64,000 nucleotides of DNA from an uncultured Acetatifactor sp. (GCA_910586775.1 CAJUJN010000017.1:6832-70831); one strand, 5' to 3'. Positions 1 to 9,395 are shown, counted from the stretch's first letter. Translations and numbers: made by a program. Notes: generated from the sequence alone by a model not told the origin.

Positions 1-2
1 TC

Positions 3-1769
3 GATCTGGCAGTGAACATTGCGGGTAATATCCAGACGGGCCAGAACAAAAGCATGGATACGCAGATAAAGGATATGGAAGCAGGCAAAAAGGCTGCTCT
101 GGAGAGAGGGGACAGCGAGGCGGCATATTTATGGTCAAACCAGATAGACGAAGCCAACGCAAAAAAGAACAACCTGAGCGATATGAACACGATTCTGGTG
201 ACGGGAACTACTTCCGGAGTGAATGCAGGCAGAGATTCCATGAAGGATTTTGCGGTAAATGACTACATCAGCAGCTTCAATACACAGTATACGAAACTGA
301 TTCAGCTGAAGGGAAAGGTGGACGGCTATACTCTGGCAAACGGATATGAGACAAAAATGCCGGGCACAGGAGGATATTATGACAATGGTGTCATGATTCC
401 TGTTACCAGCGGGGATCTGGAGCGGCTCCAGGAAGGCCTGGCGGAAGATACCGCGGAATCCTCTTTTTTCGCGACGGTAAAGGTGCTGATTGGCTTTATC
501 AAGGCAATGGTCAGCTTCAGCGCATGGGTAGATCTGGAACTGACAGGAACGATTAACACGTCGCTTTATTCCGGCATAGGGGGACTGCCCTCCTCCAAAA
601 ACAGGAGCGAGGGAAGCGCATATTGCCTGAAATCGTCCTATGACACGGAGGACAGCCAGCGATCGGATTACTATAAACAGCTTTTGAGCAGTTACTCCAC
701 CGGTTCCTTCGTACCGGGCAACGGTACGGGGGCGGATTCCCTGATAGACCAGATACTGAACGATCTGTCGGACCTGTCCGAAAGTCTTGAGGACTGGCAC
801 TGGTATAATGTATTCAAGAAAACAAAGGCATTGTATAACGCAGTGACAGGTCTGGTGGGACATGTGCTGGAGTTTGCAAAAAATGCCGCCGTAATACTGG
901 CGGAAGCGGTAGGACAGAAGCTGCTCCTGGCCGGATACGTGGCATACAATATTCCAAACAGGACCACATACGGTAGCTATTCCCTGCCCAGGGCAGGCAG
1001 TCCCGGACAGGGGTATGCGTTTTACGGTGCGGAGACGGAATATATAATGAAGGGCAGCCTTTCGGAGGCTGTGAACCAGACAAAGGTGTTTAACAATGTA
1101 TGGCTGATCCGGCTGGCCTTTGACTTCGGGTTTGTGCTCACGAATGCGGAGGTTGCGTCTATTGCGGGCGAAGCAGGAGCGGTGACATTTGGAATCGGCA
1201 CGATAGTCGTGTATATCCTGTACATGGTAGCGGAGCCCTTTGTGGACACACTGGTTTTGGTGAACGGAGGGAAAGTTCCCATCTGGAAGTCGACTCTCTA
1301 CCTCACACCCAGCGGCATAACGGATCTGATCGGCGTTTTCTATCATTTAACGCTTTCGGACGCTCAGAAAAATACTGCTTACAAACAGGTGGTTAAGGTC
1401 ATGAGTATCGGGAAGGCCAGCGACAGCTACGCGCAGAATTATGCGGATGCATATCAGTCAGGTATCAGCGACCCGGATGCGGGGGGCAGTTCCAAGGTGG
1501 TGAGTTCGTTGACATTTGACTATACCAAGACACTGCTGATGGCAATGCTGTTTGAGAATAAGGAAACCATGCTGAACCGCCTGGCAGATATCATCCAGAT
1601 GGAAGCGTCCTACAACGCTGCCACCAATATTGGTACATACACCTTTAACCTGGACGAGAGCTATACCTATCTGCGTTCTTCCGGGAGCTTTACCACTAAT
1701 GAGTTCCTGCCGATTTCCGATTCTGCAGGATTGCGCTCGAAGGAAAGGATTATATACAGAGGATATTAA
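3..1769 (+). CDS. DUF5702-like surface/Tad-locus protein, 5' end outside window
   Basis: The frame is open to the window edge, so the true start lies upstream; the first GTG inside the window is at 12. The visible 585 residues contain an EYIMKG segment followed by a hydrophobic, asparagine-containing stretch (about residues 345-400) that I associate with DUF5702 proteins of clostridial Tad/Flp-like pilus loci. The function of that family is not established. Two hydrophobic segments (about 390-425 and 155-170) suggest membrane contact. The TadE-like gene follows 1 base after the stop, so the two are probably co-transcribed. The family call rests on pattern recall and neighbourhood. The protein being long, extracytoplasmic and pilus-locus linked is more secure than the exact family name. 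Confidence 0.6.
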   Translation, partial: DLAVNIAGNIQTGQNKSMDTQIKDMEAGKKAALERGDSEAAYLWSNQIDEANAKKNNLSDMNTILVTGTTSGVNAGRDSMKDFAVNDYISSFNTQYTKLIQLKGKVDGYTLANGYETKMPGTGGYYDNGVMIPVTSGDLERLQEGLAEDTAESSFFATVKVLIGFIKAMVSFSAWVDLELTGTINTSLYSGIGGLPSSKNRSEGSAYCLKSSYDTEDSQRSDYYKQLLSSYSTGSFVPGNGTGADSLIDQILNDLSDLSESLEDWHWYNVFKKTKALYNAVTGLVGHVLEFAKNAAVILAEAVGQKLLLAGYVAYNIPNRTTYGSYSLPRAGSPGQGYAFYGAETEYIMKGSLSEAVNQTKVFNNVWLIRLAFDFGFVLTNAEVASIAGEAGAVTFGIGTIVVYILYMVAEPFVDTLVLVNGGKVPIWKSTLYLTPSGITDLIGVFYHLTLSDAQKNTAYKQVVKVMSIGKASDSYAQNYADAYQSGISDPDAGGSSKVVSSLTFDYTKTLLMAMLFENKETMLNRLADIIQMEASYNAATNIGTYTFNLDESYTYLRSSGSFTTNEFLPISDSAGLRSKERIIYRGY

Positions 1770-1770
1770 A

Positions 1771-2351
1771 ATGAAGAAAAAGCGAGGCGGGGAGAAGGGG
1801 TTGCTTTCTCTCGAGGCGTGTATCACACTTCCCATATTTATGTTTTTGATGTTCTTTCTGTACAGTTTTTTCGTGGTGTTTGAGGCCAGAAACGAGATGG
1901 CGCATGTGCTGCTTTCCGCTGCGGACAGCCTGTCCTTTGATGCCAACGAAAATTCCGGTCTGGGGGAATCCGGAACGGTGGGGCAGGTTTTATACGGGCT
2001 GTACGGGAATGCGACGAATTCCGACAGCGATTTTACGGACTACAGGGCCTGGTATAATTCCACCACGGTGGAAGACGATGAGGGAAACCAGAGCATAGAC
2101 GGAACATTTGAGGATATTGTCAGAACACGCTTTATCGCTTATCTGACGGGGGAGATTCCCGGAAGGCGGAAGAAATTCTGAGGCGCTATCATGTGAAGGG
2201 CGGTGTGGACGGACTGGACTTTTCGGGTTCCCGCGTGGAGGACGGAAAGCTGTATCTGTCCGTGCGGTATACGCTGGAGTATGAATTCAGGGTTTTTGAC
2301 GGAGGAGAGGCACAGTTTGAGCAGTCGGTCTGCTCCAGGCTGTGGGAATAG
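1771..2351 (+). pseudogene. TadE-like pseudopilin, frameshifted in a G run
   Basis: The start is ATG 1771 (MKKKRGGEKG), 1 base after the previous stop. A short basic N-terminus is followed by GLLSLEACITLPIFMF and a single membrane helix (about residues 11-38). That is the class III/TadE-type pseudopilin layout, with Glu five residues into the hydrophobic stretch. The frame stops at 2179-2181, but the -1 frame continues without a stop to 2349-2351 and reads as sensible protein (AEEILRRYHVKGGVDGLDF). Adding one G to the G5 run at 2148-2152 would join the two parts into a protein of about 193 residues. This is a real frameshift, a slippage-prone phase-variable tract, or a sequencing error. Confidence 0.7.
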
Positions 2352-2369
2352 AAAGCGAGGAAGAAAGAA

Positions 2370-3164
2370 ATGCAGTTTACTTATGAGAATCAGGGGACCA
2401 ATACATATCTGTGCTGCGACCTGACTGACATGGAAATCGACAGCATGGGGTTGGGAATGATTACCAACAACCGCATTCCGGGGTTTGTCCACTCCATATT
2501 TACCCAGATTGATGACAGAAAGCTGATCAAATACAATGTGTCGTCCAGGGTGTCCATGAAGCAGTTTTTCTCCGGGCTGGTGAACAGAAAGCGGTTGGTG
2601 AATGTGTTTGCGGGGATAGCGGAGGTGCTGACGGTATCGGAGGAATATATGCTGGATATGAACTCCGTTCTGCTGGATACGGACTATATTTTCATTGACG
2701 TGTCCAATTACAGCGCGGAGGTGATCTATGTGCCGGTGGTGATGGAAAACGGCGGCAACATGGAGGCAGCCCTGTTTTTCAAAAATATAATGTTTACCAC
2801 CCAGTTTGATTCCTCGGAGAATTGTGACTACGTGGCGGAGATTATCAATTTTCTGAACCAGAGGGGCGCGTTTTCCGTCTGGCAGTTCAGGCAGATGTTG
2901 GACAGGCTGAAATGGCAGCCGGGGTGTGAAGAGAAAGCGCCGGCTGCGGAAAAGCCGGCGGCAGCAGAGCCGGTGAAGCCGGGCAGGGCGGCGGCAGCAA
3001 AAGAGAAGCTGGCGGCATTTGTGCAGGAGGAGCATCGGGAAAAGCCGAAACCGGAACAGCCGGTTAAGAAGCCGGCGAGAGAATATGAGGTTCCGAAGGC
3101 AGCGGCCGCGAAGGCGGAATCCGCCGTACAGCAGACACAGGATAAAGAGATTTCGCTTTTTTAA
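2370..3164 (+). CDS. DUF6382-like N-terminal part of an FHA protein (ends at in-frame stop)
   Basis: This 264-residue product has a globular domain at residues 1-180 resembling DUF6382, a domain found N-terminal to FHA domains in Lachnospiraceae Tad loci. A linker rich in Ala, Lys, Pro and Glu follows (about 185-260). The stop at 3162-3164 lies inside this linker. The same reading frame stays open beyond it into another Lys/Ala/Pro linker and an FHA domain ending at 3743, so the original gene was probably 2370-3743. A single TAA now splits it. FHA proteins bind phosphothreonine, so this one probably acted in Ser/Thr-kinase signalling linked to the pilus-like machinery. Domain naming comes from recall, not a search. 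Confidence 0.55.
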   Translation: MQFTYENQGTNTYLCCDLTDMEIDSMGLGMITNNRIPGFVHSIFTQIDDRKLIKYNVSSRVSMKQFFSGLVNRKRLVNVFAGIAEVLTVSEEYMLDMNSVLLDTDYIFIDVSNYSAEVIYVPVVMENGGNMEAALFFKNIMFTTQFDSSENCDYVAEIINFLNQRGAFSVWQFRQMLDRLKWQPGCEEKAPAAEKPAAAEPVKPGRAAAAKEKLAAFVQEEHREKPKPEQPVKKPAREYEVPKAAAAKAESAVQQTQDKEISLF

Positions 3165-3743
3165 GAGAATGCGGATGCATACAAGGCGCAGAAGGAGGCA
3201 AAGAAGAAAGGTGCGCCTTCCGACAGGGAACCCAGGAAGGAAAAGGCGAAAAAGGAAAAGGTGCAGACGAAAAAAGCACCGGAGGCGGCTGTGACATTTG
3301 CTGTGCCCGGGCAGCAGCAGCCGCTGTTTGCCGGTGAACAGGAGCCGGCGAGCCCGGCGCATACGGCCGCTGCGCCCACAGTGTCTCCTGCTCCCGGGCA
3401 GCAGACCGCGTCCGCTTCGGTGAGCGGGACCGCGCCTGCATCCGCGTCCTTCCGGCAGCCCGGCGGTGATTTCGGGGAGACCGAATATATGGGCCAGGGG
3501 GACGACGGCGGGACGGTCCTGATGGGAGCGGAAGGCACACAGAACATGCAGCCGTATCTGCTGCGGATGAAAAACAACGAGAGAATTCCGCTGGACAGAG
3601 AAATGCTGCGCATCGGACGGGACAGGGAGAATGTGGACTATTCCATTCCGGAGAATAAATTTGTAGGACATAATCATTGCCATATCCTGTCGCGGAACGG
3701 AGAATATTACGTGGTGGATGACAATTCCAAAAATCATACCTGA
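3165..3743 (+). pseudogene. Detached, truncated FHA domain
   Basis: This region is in the same frame as the upstream DUF6382-like part, separated only by the TAA at 3162-3164; the first ATG is at 3285 and an internal start is possible. After a low-complexity Ala/Pro/Gly linker, residues encoded at about 3555-3740 read as an FHA domain: IPLDREMLRIGRD, VDYSIPENKFVGHNHCHI and YYVVDDNSKNHT. FHA folds normally continue with the (S/N)xNGT(Y/F)xN turn and two or three more strands. Here the stop TGA comes right after NSKNHT, so the domain lacks its end. The next reading frame begins within this sequence (3718), which suggests a deletion joined two genes. Confidence 0.55.
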
Positions 3744-5694
3744 TATCAGAATGATACGCCACAGGAGACGGGCGACGGTTTCGGCGGCGGTTCTGGCAGC
3801 GGTGTTCCTGGCGGGAGGCGCCGGGACTTTTGTGGGATTAAAGCAGTTGGAGCAGAGACAGGCTGCGCTGACACTGTCTGAGTATTCGGCCAATGCCCTG
3901 GCGCAGGGTGACGTGGTCTCTGCCGTCAGCCAGGCGCTGCAGGCAATTCCGTCGGGTGAGAGTATTCTGGAGGCACCGGTTACGGCTCAGGCACAGAAGG
4001 CGCTGACGGATGCGCTGGGGGTGTATGATTTGTCCGACGGTTTCAAGGCGGCAGGCACCATAGGGCTGCCGGGCGCTCCCTTTGATATCTCGGTTTCGCC
4101 GGAGGGAACCAGGCTCGCCGTGGTGTACGGATATGAGGCGGCGGTGTATGAACTGGCTGACGGGAGCAGGACAGCCGTTCTGCCCGTGCAGGAATCGGCT
4201 CTGTCGGACTGCCTGTTTACGGACGAGAGCCATGTGGTCTGTGCCGGGCAGGAGGGCGTGACACTCTATGACCTGGAAGCGCAGCGTACGGTATGGACGG
4301 GGCGGGAGGCCACAACCCTGGCAGTATCGGCTGACGGGAGCACGGTTGCGGCAGTGGACAGGGATGCGGATTATGCGGTTATTTACAGTGCGGAGGACGG
4401 AAGGGAGCTTGCGGAGTGTTCCTTTGAGGGACTCCGCATGGCTGTGGCGGCAAACGATATCTTTGCCGACCCGAAGGATGCCGTCTTTGCCCTGAACGGG
4501 GACGGGAGCCTGCTTGCCGTCAGTTTTTCCCAGGGAGGGCTGAAGGTCTTTGACCTGCGCAACAGGGAAGATGACCTGATCATTTACGATGCTTCCGGAT
4601 ACAGGCATTTCGAAGGCGGCTTCAGCGGGAATTATTTTGCCTTTGCCGCCGACGGGGACGGCGCTTTATTCGGACTTGTGGATACCGCGAAGGCAGCGTC
4701 TGCTGGCAGGTTGGAGTCTCAGGAGCGTTTTCTCCTGAGAACGGATGAGGACGGCATATACCTGGGCAATGGGAATGTGCTTGTGGAACTGGAGACTTCC
4801 ACGTTGGAGGAGCTGGAGATAGCGTACACCGGCAGTGTGGAAATGACGAATTTTGCCGTGGGGAAGGGACATGCTCTGGTTGCCACGGAGGATAACGGAT
4901 TTTCCTTTTATGACAGCGGCGCGTATCTGATGACGGCGGAGAGCGGGAACCAGAATGCCGATTTTCTGGCTCTGACGGAAAAATATGCGGTAATCGGAAA
5001 CCGGACGGAGACCTCGCTGCGGATTCTGGAGCTGGAGAGCCACGGGGAGGCGCAGCTGTTTGCCTATGACGCCCGCTATGCCCATGATGAGGCCAGAATC
5101 AGTGCGGACGGCCGTACAGCCGTGTTGTTTGACCACAGAGGATTCCGTATATACGATTCGAACGGAGAACTTGTGGCGGAGACGGAGCTGCCGGATGTGG
5201 AGAAGATATATGATCAGCAGTTCAGGAGAGAAGGGGAAGATTCTTACCTTGAAGTAATCTGGTACGACGGCACCAGGCGCTTTTACAGTGCGGCGGACGG
5301 CAGTGTGATATCGGAGGAGACAGGGGAGGCGCCTGCAAAAGACCTGTATGAGGAATTTTTCGTGGGCGGCTTCCGCATTGCCTCCGGACTGCACGACGCG
5401 CCGGTGGTGTACGATGCGGAGTCCGGGGCGGAACTGGCGGTGCTGGAATCGGACGGCTATCTGACCTATGTGACGGAGGTGGGGGATTATCTGATCACAG
5501 AATATATGGATACGGCAGGAGGGCGGTACGGGCTTTTGCTGAATCGGCGTTTCGAGGTCCTTGCCCTTCTGCCGGGACTTTGCGATGTATCGGGAGACAG
5601 ACTTGTCTTTGACGACAAATCAGGGAATCTGCGGCAGAGCCGCTTATATTCCCTCCGTGAGCTGATTGCTCTCGGAGAGGCCTATACAGGCTAA
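3718..5694 (+). CDS. Membrane-anchored WD40-like beta-propeller protein, probably missing its N-terminus
   Basis: The open frame is 658 residues, with ATG 3718 and ATG 3751 (MIRHRRRATV) as possible starts; neither has a clear Shine-Dalgarno site. A basic segment leads into one membrane helix (TVSAAVLAAVFLAGGAGTFVG). A helical stretch with an ALAQGDVVSAVSQALQA pattern follows, then about 550 residues of repeated beta-blade motifs (SPEGTRLAVVYG, SADGSTVAAVD, NGDGSLLAVSF, SADGRTAVLFD) typical of WD40/quinoprotein-like propellers. The helix-plus-propeller layout resembles the C-terminal half of larger signalling proteins in which TIR or kinase domains precede it; that a head domain was lost is inference. 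The first residues overlap the broken FHA gene, supporting a deletion fusion. Confidence 0.55.
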   Translation: MTIPKIIPDIRMIRHRRRATVSAAVLAAVFLAGGAGTFVGLKQLEQRQAALTLSEYSANALAQGDVVSAVSQALQAIPSGESILEAPVTAQAQKALTDALGVYDLSDGFKAAGTIGLPGAPFDISVSPEGTRLAVVYGYEAAVYELADGSRTAVLPVQESALSDCLFTDESHVVCAGQEGVTLYDLEAQRTVWTGREATTLAVSADGSTVAAVDRDADYAVIYSAEDGRELAECSFEGLRMAVAANDIFADPKDAVFALNGDGSLLAVSFSQGGLKVFDLRNREDDLIIYDASGYRHFEGGFSGNYFAFAADGDGALFGLVDTAKAASAGRLESQERFLLRTDEDGIYLGNGNVLVELETSTLEELEIAYTGSVEMTNFAVGKGHALVATEDNGFSFYDSGAYLMTAESGNQNADFLALTEKYAVIGNRTETSLRILELESHGEAQLFAYDARYAHDEARISADGRTAVLFDHRGFRIYDSNGELVAETELPDVEKIYDQQFRREGEDSYLEVIWYDGTRRFYSAADGSVISEETGEAPAKDLYEEFFVGGFRIASGLHDAPVVYDAESGAELAVLESDGYLTYVTEVGDYLITEYMDTAGGRYGLLLNRRFEVLALLPGLCDVSGDRLVFDDKSGNLRQSRLYSLRELIALGEAYTG

Positions 5695-5700
5695 AAATAC

Positions 5701-5709
5701 GAAAGGAGG
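5701..5709 (+). promoter_or_regulatory. Strong ribosome binding site of the LysM protein
   Basis: GAAAGGAGG lies about 11 bases before ATG 5721 and fixes the start in front of a clean signal peptide. Confidence 0.6.
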
Positions 5710-5720
5710 ATTTCGCTTAG

Positions 5721-8700
5721 ATGAAATCTATGAAACGTGGCCTGGCAGTGCTTCTGGCGGTACTGCTGACCTGGCCCACACTGCCAGCGAGGGCGGATAC
5801 AGCAGAGGAACAGACTGCTGACAGCTCTGTGAATGTCCCGGGGGAGGGCCCCGATGTCAGCGGCAGCGACGCTTCTGCCGGTGAGGAAGTTCTTCCGTCC
5901 GGTGTTGCCGGGGAAGAAACGGATGTCAGCGGCAATGACGCCCCTGATACGGAGCCGGTTCCGGAATACGGGAATGGGGAGGTGGTGTACAGCACAGGCG
6001 GTGAGTATCAGCTCATCGTGAATCCCAGTGTCTCGGAAAACGAGGCTTACGAGGGCTTTTCAGGTGTCTTTGAGGCAGACGGGAGTTATACCATCCAGAT
6101 TCCGGAGGAGGACCCGTTCTTCCCCTATGAAGTCCAGTTTGTGGATCCGGAATCCGGCGAAGCGCAGAATCAGTGGTTTATGACACCGGATTCCGAAGTG
6201 GAGTACGGCGGACATACCTTCAGGGTGGCGGCAAACTTTACCGGGAATGTTGTCACGCAGTTCAACCTGAACATCGCAGGGGATATTGTAGTGGTGTATC
6301 CCGCGGAGAAAGAGTTCGGCGGTGCTGCGCCTGTTTCGCTGCTTCCGCTGGAGGAAGTGTATCTTAGCAGCATCGACCTGAACGGCTATACGCCGCTGGA
6401 ACTGACCATGGTGTCCGTGGATTCCATCTTTACCGGCAAGGTGGAGCTGAAGGATACGGACAGTATCATGTGGACTACAAGGTATTCTTCTTACAGTGAC
6501 AGTGAACCGGATTACACGGTCAGCCAGAGAGGCGACTGTATCAATCTGAGTTTTGCCTACAGTGTGCAGATGATTGTGGGAGAGCCTGACCAGCTAGCGG
6601 CGGATAATATTCGTTATACAATGTACCTCAACAAATCGGACTACGACGGATGGCTGACCCCTTCCTTCTATACGCAGGCTGAGGACGGTACGCGGACGGT
6701 TATTGAAGTGAAGGGGGATAACTATGGTAGCGGATATTCCACTGACAGGGATAGCGGTCATTATTTCCTGGAATTCGGAGATGAGAACGTTTCGTTGTCA
6801 AGCCAGGGGAATATTTATGAGGGATATCTGGCTCTACAGATTAATTCCGAAAAATATGCAAAGACAAGATTTACTTCTGTCAAGGCATATGAAGGCTTAC
6901 ATAAAACTGTGGCGGATGCAATGGCAGCTACAGAAATTACGGATCAAGTTTTTACGGCAGATATGTCCCAGGCGTATGCAGGATATAGAATGGGGAAATA
7001 TTTACATGCCTATATTACTCTGGTATCTTTTGACGCACAGGGAAATGTGACAGGATGTCTGCCGATAAATGTAGATTGTTTCAGGGTACAACATGGGTTA
7101 TATGTTGACTGGATGAGGGATGCTTCCGGTCGTGACATAACTTCGAGACGTTCTTTTGATGAAATAGACGGCTGCCTGTACTATACACAGCGGCTTTACA
7201 GCGGCAATCCTGCAAACGGAAATTATGTACAGAGTTTTATGTATTACAACGACGGTACTGTGGATAACTCAGTAATCACTGCCGCATATGTTGGTCATTA
7301 CGCAAGCATCGCCGAAGCGACTGCAGCGGGCGCACAGGATGTGAAGGATACTCTGTTTCGGGAGGAAAGCTACAGCTACGGCAATTTCAAAGGATATGCG
7401 GGCGACTTCTCTGCAGGAATTAACTTCACCGTATTTATCGGCGCTGACGGGACAGAGGGACAGCAGGTTCTGAAGTATAATATTAAGACTGTTGCCAATG
7501 AGGATGTTGCCGGTCCCAGCAGCAACACAAACATTACTTTCGACGGTCTGCGGGATGGCGACGGCTACAGCGTATCCGCTGTCAGGCTTCTGGACTCCTA
7601 CGCGGAGAATAACTATGTGGTATTTATCGTAAATGACGATGTGGACCGCAGCAAACTGGCGCTTACGTTCTATCCTGACGATAATCCGAAGCTTTATGCC
7701 GCGGGCAGCAGCACACCGGAAATCAGCGGGGAGAGCTATCATGATTTCTCCAAAGGGCCGGTACAGTTTACCGCATCCGCAGAGGACGGGGAAAATGCCA
7801 AAAACTACTGGGTGCAGGTGCTGAGCAGGTCAGAGACTGACGGTCAGGTCTTTATGAACAGCCTGGCGGATTCCACTGTAGAAACAAAGGTGGAGGGCGG
7901 CACCATATACACTACCAGGGAAGTGATGCTTGACTATATCCATGACTACAAACATGACATCATGCTTGCCAATATGGGGTCAGAGGCAATCGACGCACTG
8001 TCCGCAGAGCTGGTATCCGATGTGGTGGAGCTGGACGATTACTGGACACTGACAGGAAACCATGAATTATCAGGCTTTACTACCACTGACAGGACAACCA
8101 GCTACGGAAAACTGTCCAATCTTGCAATGCTGCGCCTGAGGGCGAAGGAAGGCGTTGAGGACGGTACGGATATTACAGGTACCCTGACCATTAAGTCCGG
8201 CGCGGGCACACTGATGGTCATCACCCTTACCGGTACCATAGGCGACCCTTCCATTACGACGAAGGAAATTCCGGAAGCGGTTAAATACGTTCCTTACGGT
8301 ACCATGATTCAGAACAGCAACAAGTACAGCTGGAATAAGGTGAGGTATGAGCTGTGGGACGGAGCGCTGCCCGGGGGAATGGTAATCAGGCCGAACGGAG
8401 AACTGTACGGCGTTCCTACAGAGGTGGGTGAGTTTACCTTTACGATAGGAATGACAAACAGCTACAGCAGCTTCAGGAGCAGTTCCAGAGAATTTACCCT
8501 GGTGGTAAAGGAAAACACGGATGCCAACGTTGAAAGCCAGACGGATATCAACTATGAGCTGACAGAGCGCGTGACCTATGACTATAACAGCAGCCTGGGA
8601 GACCAGCTGATGGTTTCTCAGGGTGTGTACGGAGAATTCGTTGCACTGTGGCTGGACGGTGAGAAACTGACGGAGGGCGTTGACTATACATCCGAATCAG

Positions 8701-9338
8701 GCAGTACCCGGATTACTATCGCATCCCAGACACTGGCCGCCAATAAGGCCCAGGGTACACACACTCTCGGTGTGGAGTTCCGGAAAACGGACGACAATAC
8801 CCTGAAGCGCGCGGCACAGAACTATGTTCTGGGCGGCAAGGGCAGCTTTGAAGAAGATAATAATAATTCCGGTAGCAATAATAACAACAGCAATAATAAC
8901 AACAGTAATAACAGCAACAGCAGCAGTTCCGGAAGCAGTTCATCCGGGAGCTCCAGCGATGTCGCAGATGAGACTACGGTGACATTTTATACGGTACAGA
9001 GGGGAGATACGCTGTGGAAGATTGCCGTGAAATTTTTCGGGGACGGAAATCAGTGGCAGAAGATTTATGAGGACAATAAGGATGTGCTGAGCAATCCCGA
9101 CAGGATTTATGCGGGCCAGGTTCTGAAGATCATTGTCGCTTCTGCTTCGGGCAGCCAGGATACGGAGTCGGCAGCAGGAGGTACTTATACAGTGCAGCCC
9201 GGTGACAGTCTGTGGAAGATTGCAGCGAAGGTTTACGGAAACGGACGCAGGTGGACGAAGATTTACGAGGCAAATACCGATAAGATTTCGAATTCTTCCA
9301 GAATCCGCGTGGGTCAGGTGCTCGTTATTCCCGAATAA
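5721..9338 (+). CDS. Large secreted protein with Ig-like/X2 modules and two C-terminal LysM domains
   Basis: A protein of 1205 residues. A signal peptide (residues 1-25, ending near PARA) is followed by an acidic low-complexity region with DVSGSDA/DVSGNDA repeats. About 780 residues that I do not recognise come next. A putative Ig-like domain (about 843-927, ending GVPTEVGEFTFTIGMTNS) and a CBM_X2/Ig-like module (about 946-1030, with LWLDGEKLTEGVDYT) follow. Then comes an Asn/Ser-rich linker (about 1043-1080) and two LysM domains (about 1087-1137 and 1155-1205: YTVQRGDTLWKIAVKFFGDG, YTVQPGDSLWKIAAKVYG). LysM binds peptidoglycan, so the protein is probably wall-attached by its C-terminus and displays the N-terminal part outward. 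Adhesion or carbohydrate contact is possible; no catalytic motif is visible. A terminator follows directly. Confidence 0.75.
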   Translation: MKSMKRGLAVLLAVLLTWPTLPARADTAEEQTADSSVNVPGEGPDVSGSDASAGEEVLPSGVAGEETDVSGNDAPDTEPVPEYGNGEVVYSTGGEYQLIVNPSVSENEAYEGFSGVFEADGSYTIQIPEEDPFFPYEVQFVDPESGEAQNQWFMTPDSEVEYGGHTFRVAANFTGNVVTQFNLNIAGDIVVVYPAEKEFGGAAPVSLLPLEEVYLSSIDLNGYTPLELTMVSVDSIFTGKVELKDTDSIMWTTRYSSYSDSEPDYTVSQRGDCINLSFAYSVQMIVGEPDQLAADNIRYTMYLNKSDYDGWLTPSFYTQAEDGTRTVIEVKGDNYGSGYSTDRDSGHYFLEFGDENVSLSSQGNIYEGYLALQINSEKYAKTRFTSVKAYEGLHKTVADAMAATEITDQVFTADMSQAYAGYRMGKYLHAYITLVSFDAQGNVTGCLPINVDCFRVQHGLYVDWMRDASGRDITSRRSFDEIDGCLYYTQRLYSGNPANGNYVQSFMYYNDGTVDNSVITAAYVGHYASIAEATAAGAQDVKDTLFREESYSYGNFKGYAGDFSAGINFTVFIGADGTEGQQVLKYNIKTVANEDVAGPSSNTNITFDGLRDGDGYSVSAVRLLDSYAENNYVVFIVNDDVDRSKLALTFYPDDNPKLYAAGSSTPEISGESYHDFSKGPVQFTASAEDGENAKNYWVQVLSRSETDGQVFMNSLADSTVETKVEGGTIYTTREVMLDYIHDYKHDIMLANMGSEAIDALSAELVSDVVELDDYWTLTGNHELSGFTTTDRTTSYGKLSNLAMLRLRAKEGVEDGTDITGTLTIKSGAGTLMVITLTGTIGDPSITTKEIPEAVKYVPYGTMIQNSNKYSWNKVRYELWDGALPGGMVIRPNGELYGVPTEVGEFTFTIGMTNSYSSFRSSSREFTLVVKENTDANVESQTDINYELTERVTYDYNSSLGDQLMVSQGVYGEFVALWLDGEKLTEGVDYTSESGSTRITIASQTLAANKAQGTHTLGVEFRKTDDNTLKRAAQNYVLGGKGSFEEDNNNSGSNNNNSNNNNSNNSNSSSSGSSSSGSSSDVADETTVTFYTVQRGDTLWKIAVKFFGDGNQWQKIYEDNKDVLSNPDRIYAGQVLKIIVASASGSQDTESAAGGTYTVQPGDSLWKIAAKVYGNGRRWTKIYEANTDKISNSSRIRVGQVLVIPE

Positions 9339-9346
9339 GTTTTATC

Positions 9347-9372
9347 AGGAGGCGGTTACACCGCCTCCTTTT
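9347..9372 (+). terminator. Rho-independent terminator after the LysM gene
   Basis: Perfect 9-bp stem AGGAGGCGG / CCGCCTCCT (9347-9355 with 9361-9369), loop TTACA, followed by TTT. It starts 8 bases after the stop codon and closes the surface-protein locus. Confidence 0.85.
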
Positions 9373-9395
9373 CCGGTTGGGCGAAGGGGCCGGGT

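Noticed and set aside
135..1346. Long minus-strand frame (403 codons) opposite the DUF5702-like gene
   Set aside because: It lacks a ribosome binding site and family resemblance; it is the shadow of the GC-rich plus-strand gene.
2139..3893. 584-codon minus-strand frame across the FHA region
   Set aside because: Composition is dominated by Arg, Leu and Pro from the complement of Ala/Glu/Lys-rich linkers; no start signal or motif. The plus-strand genes explain the region.
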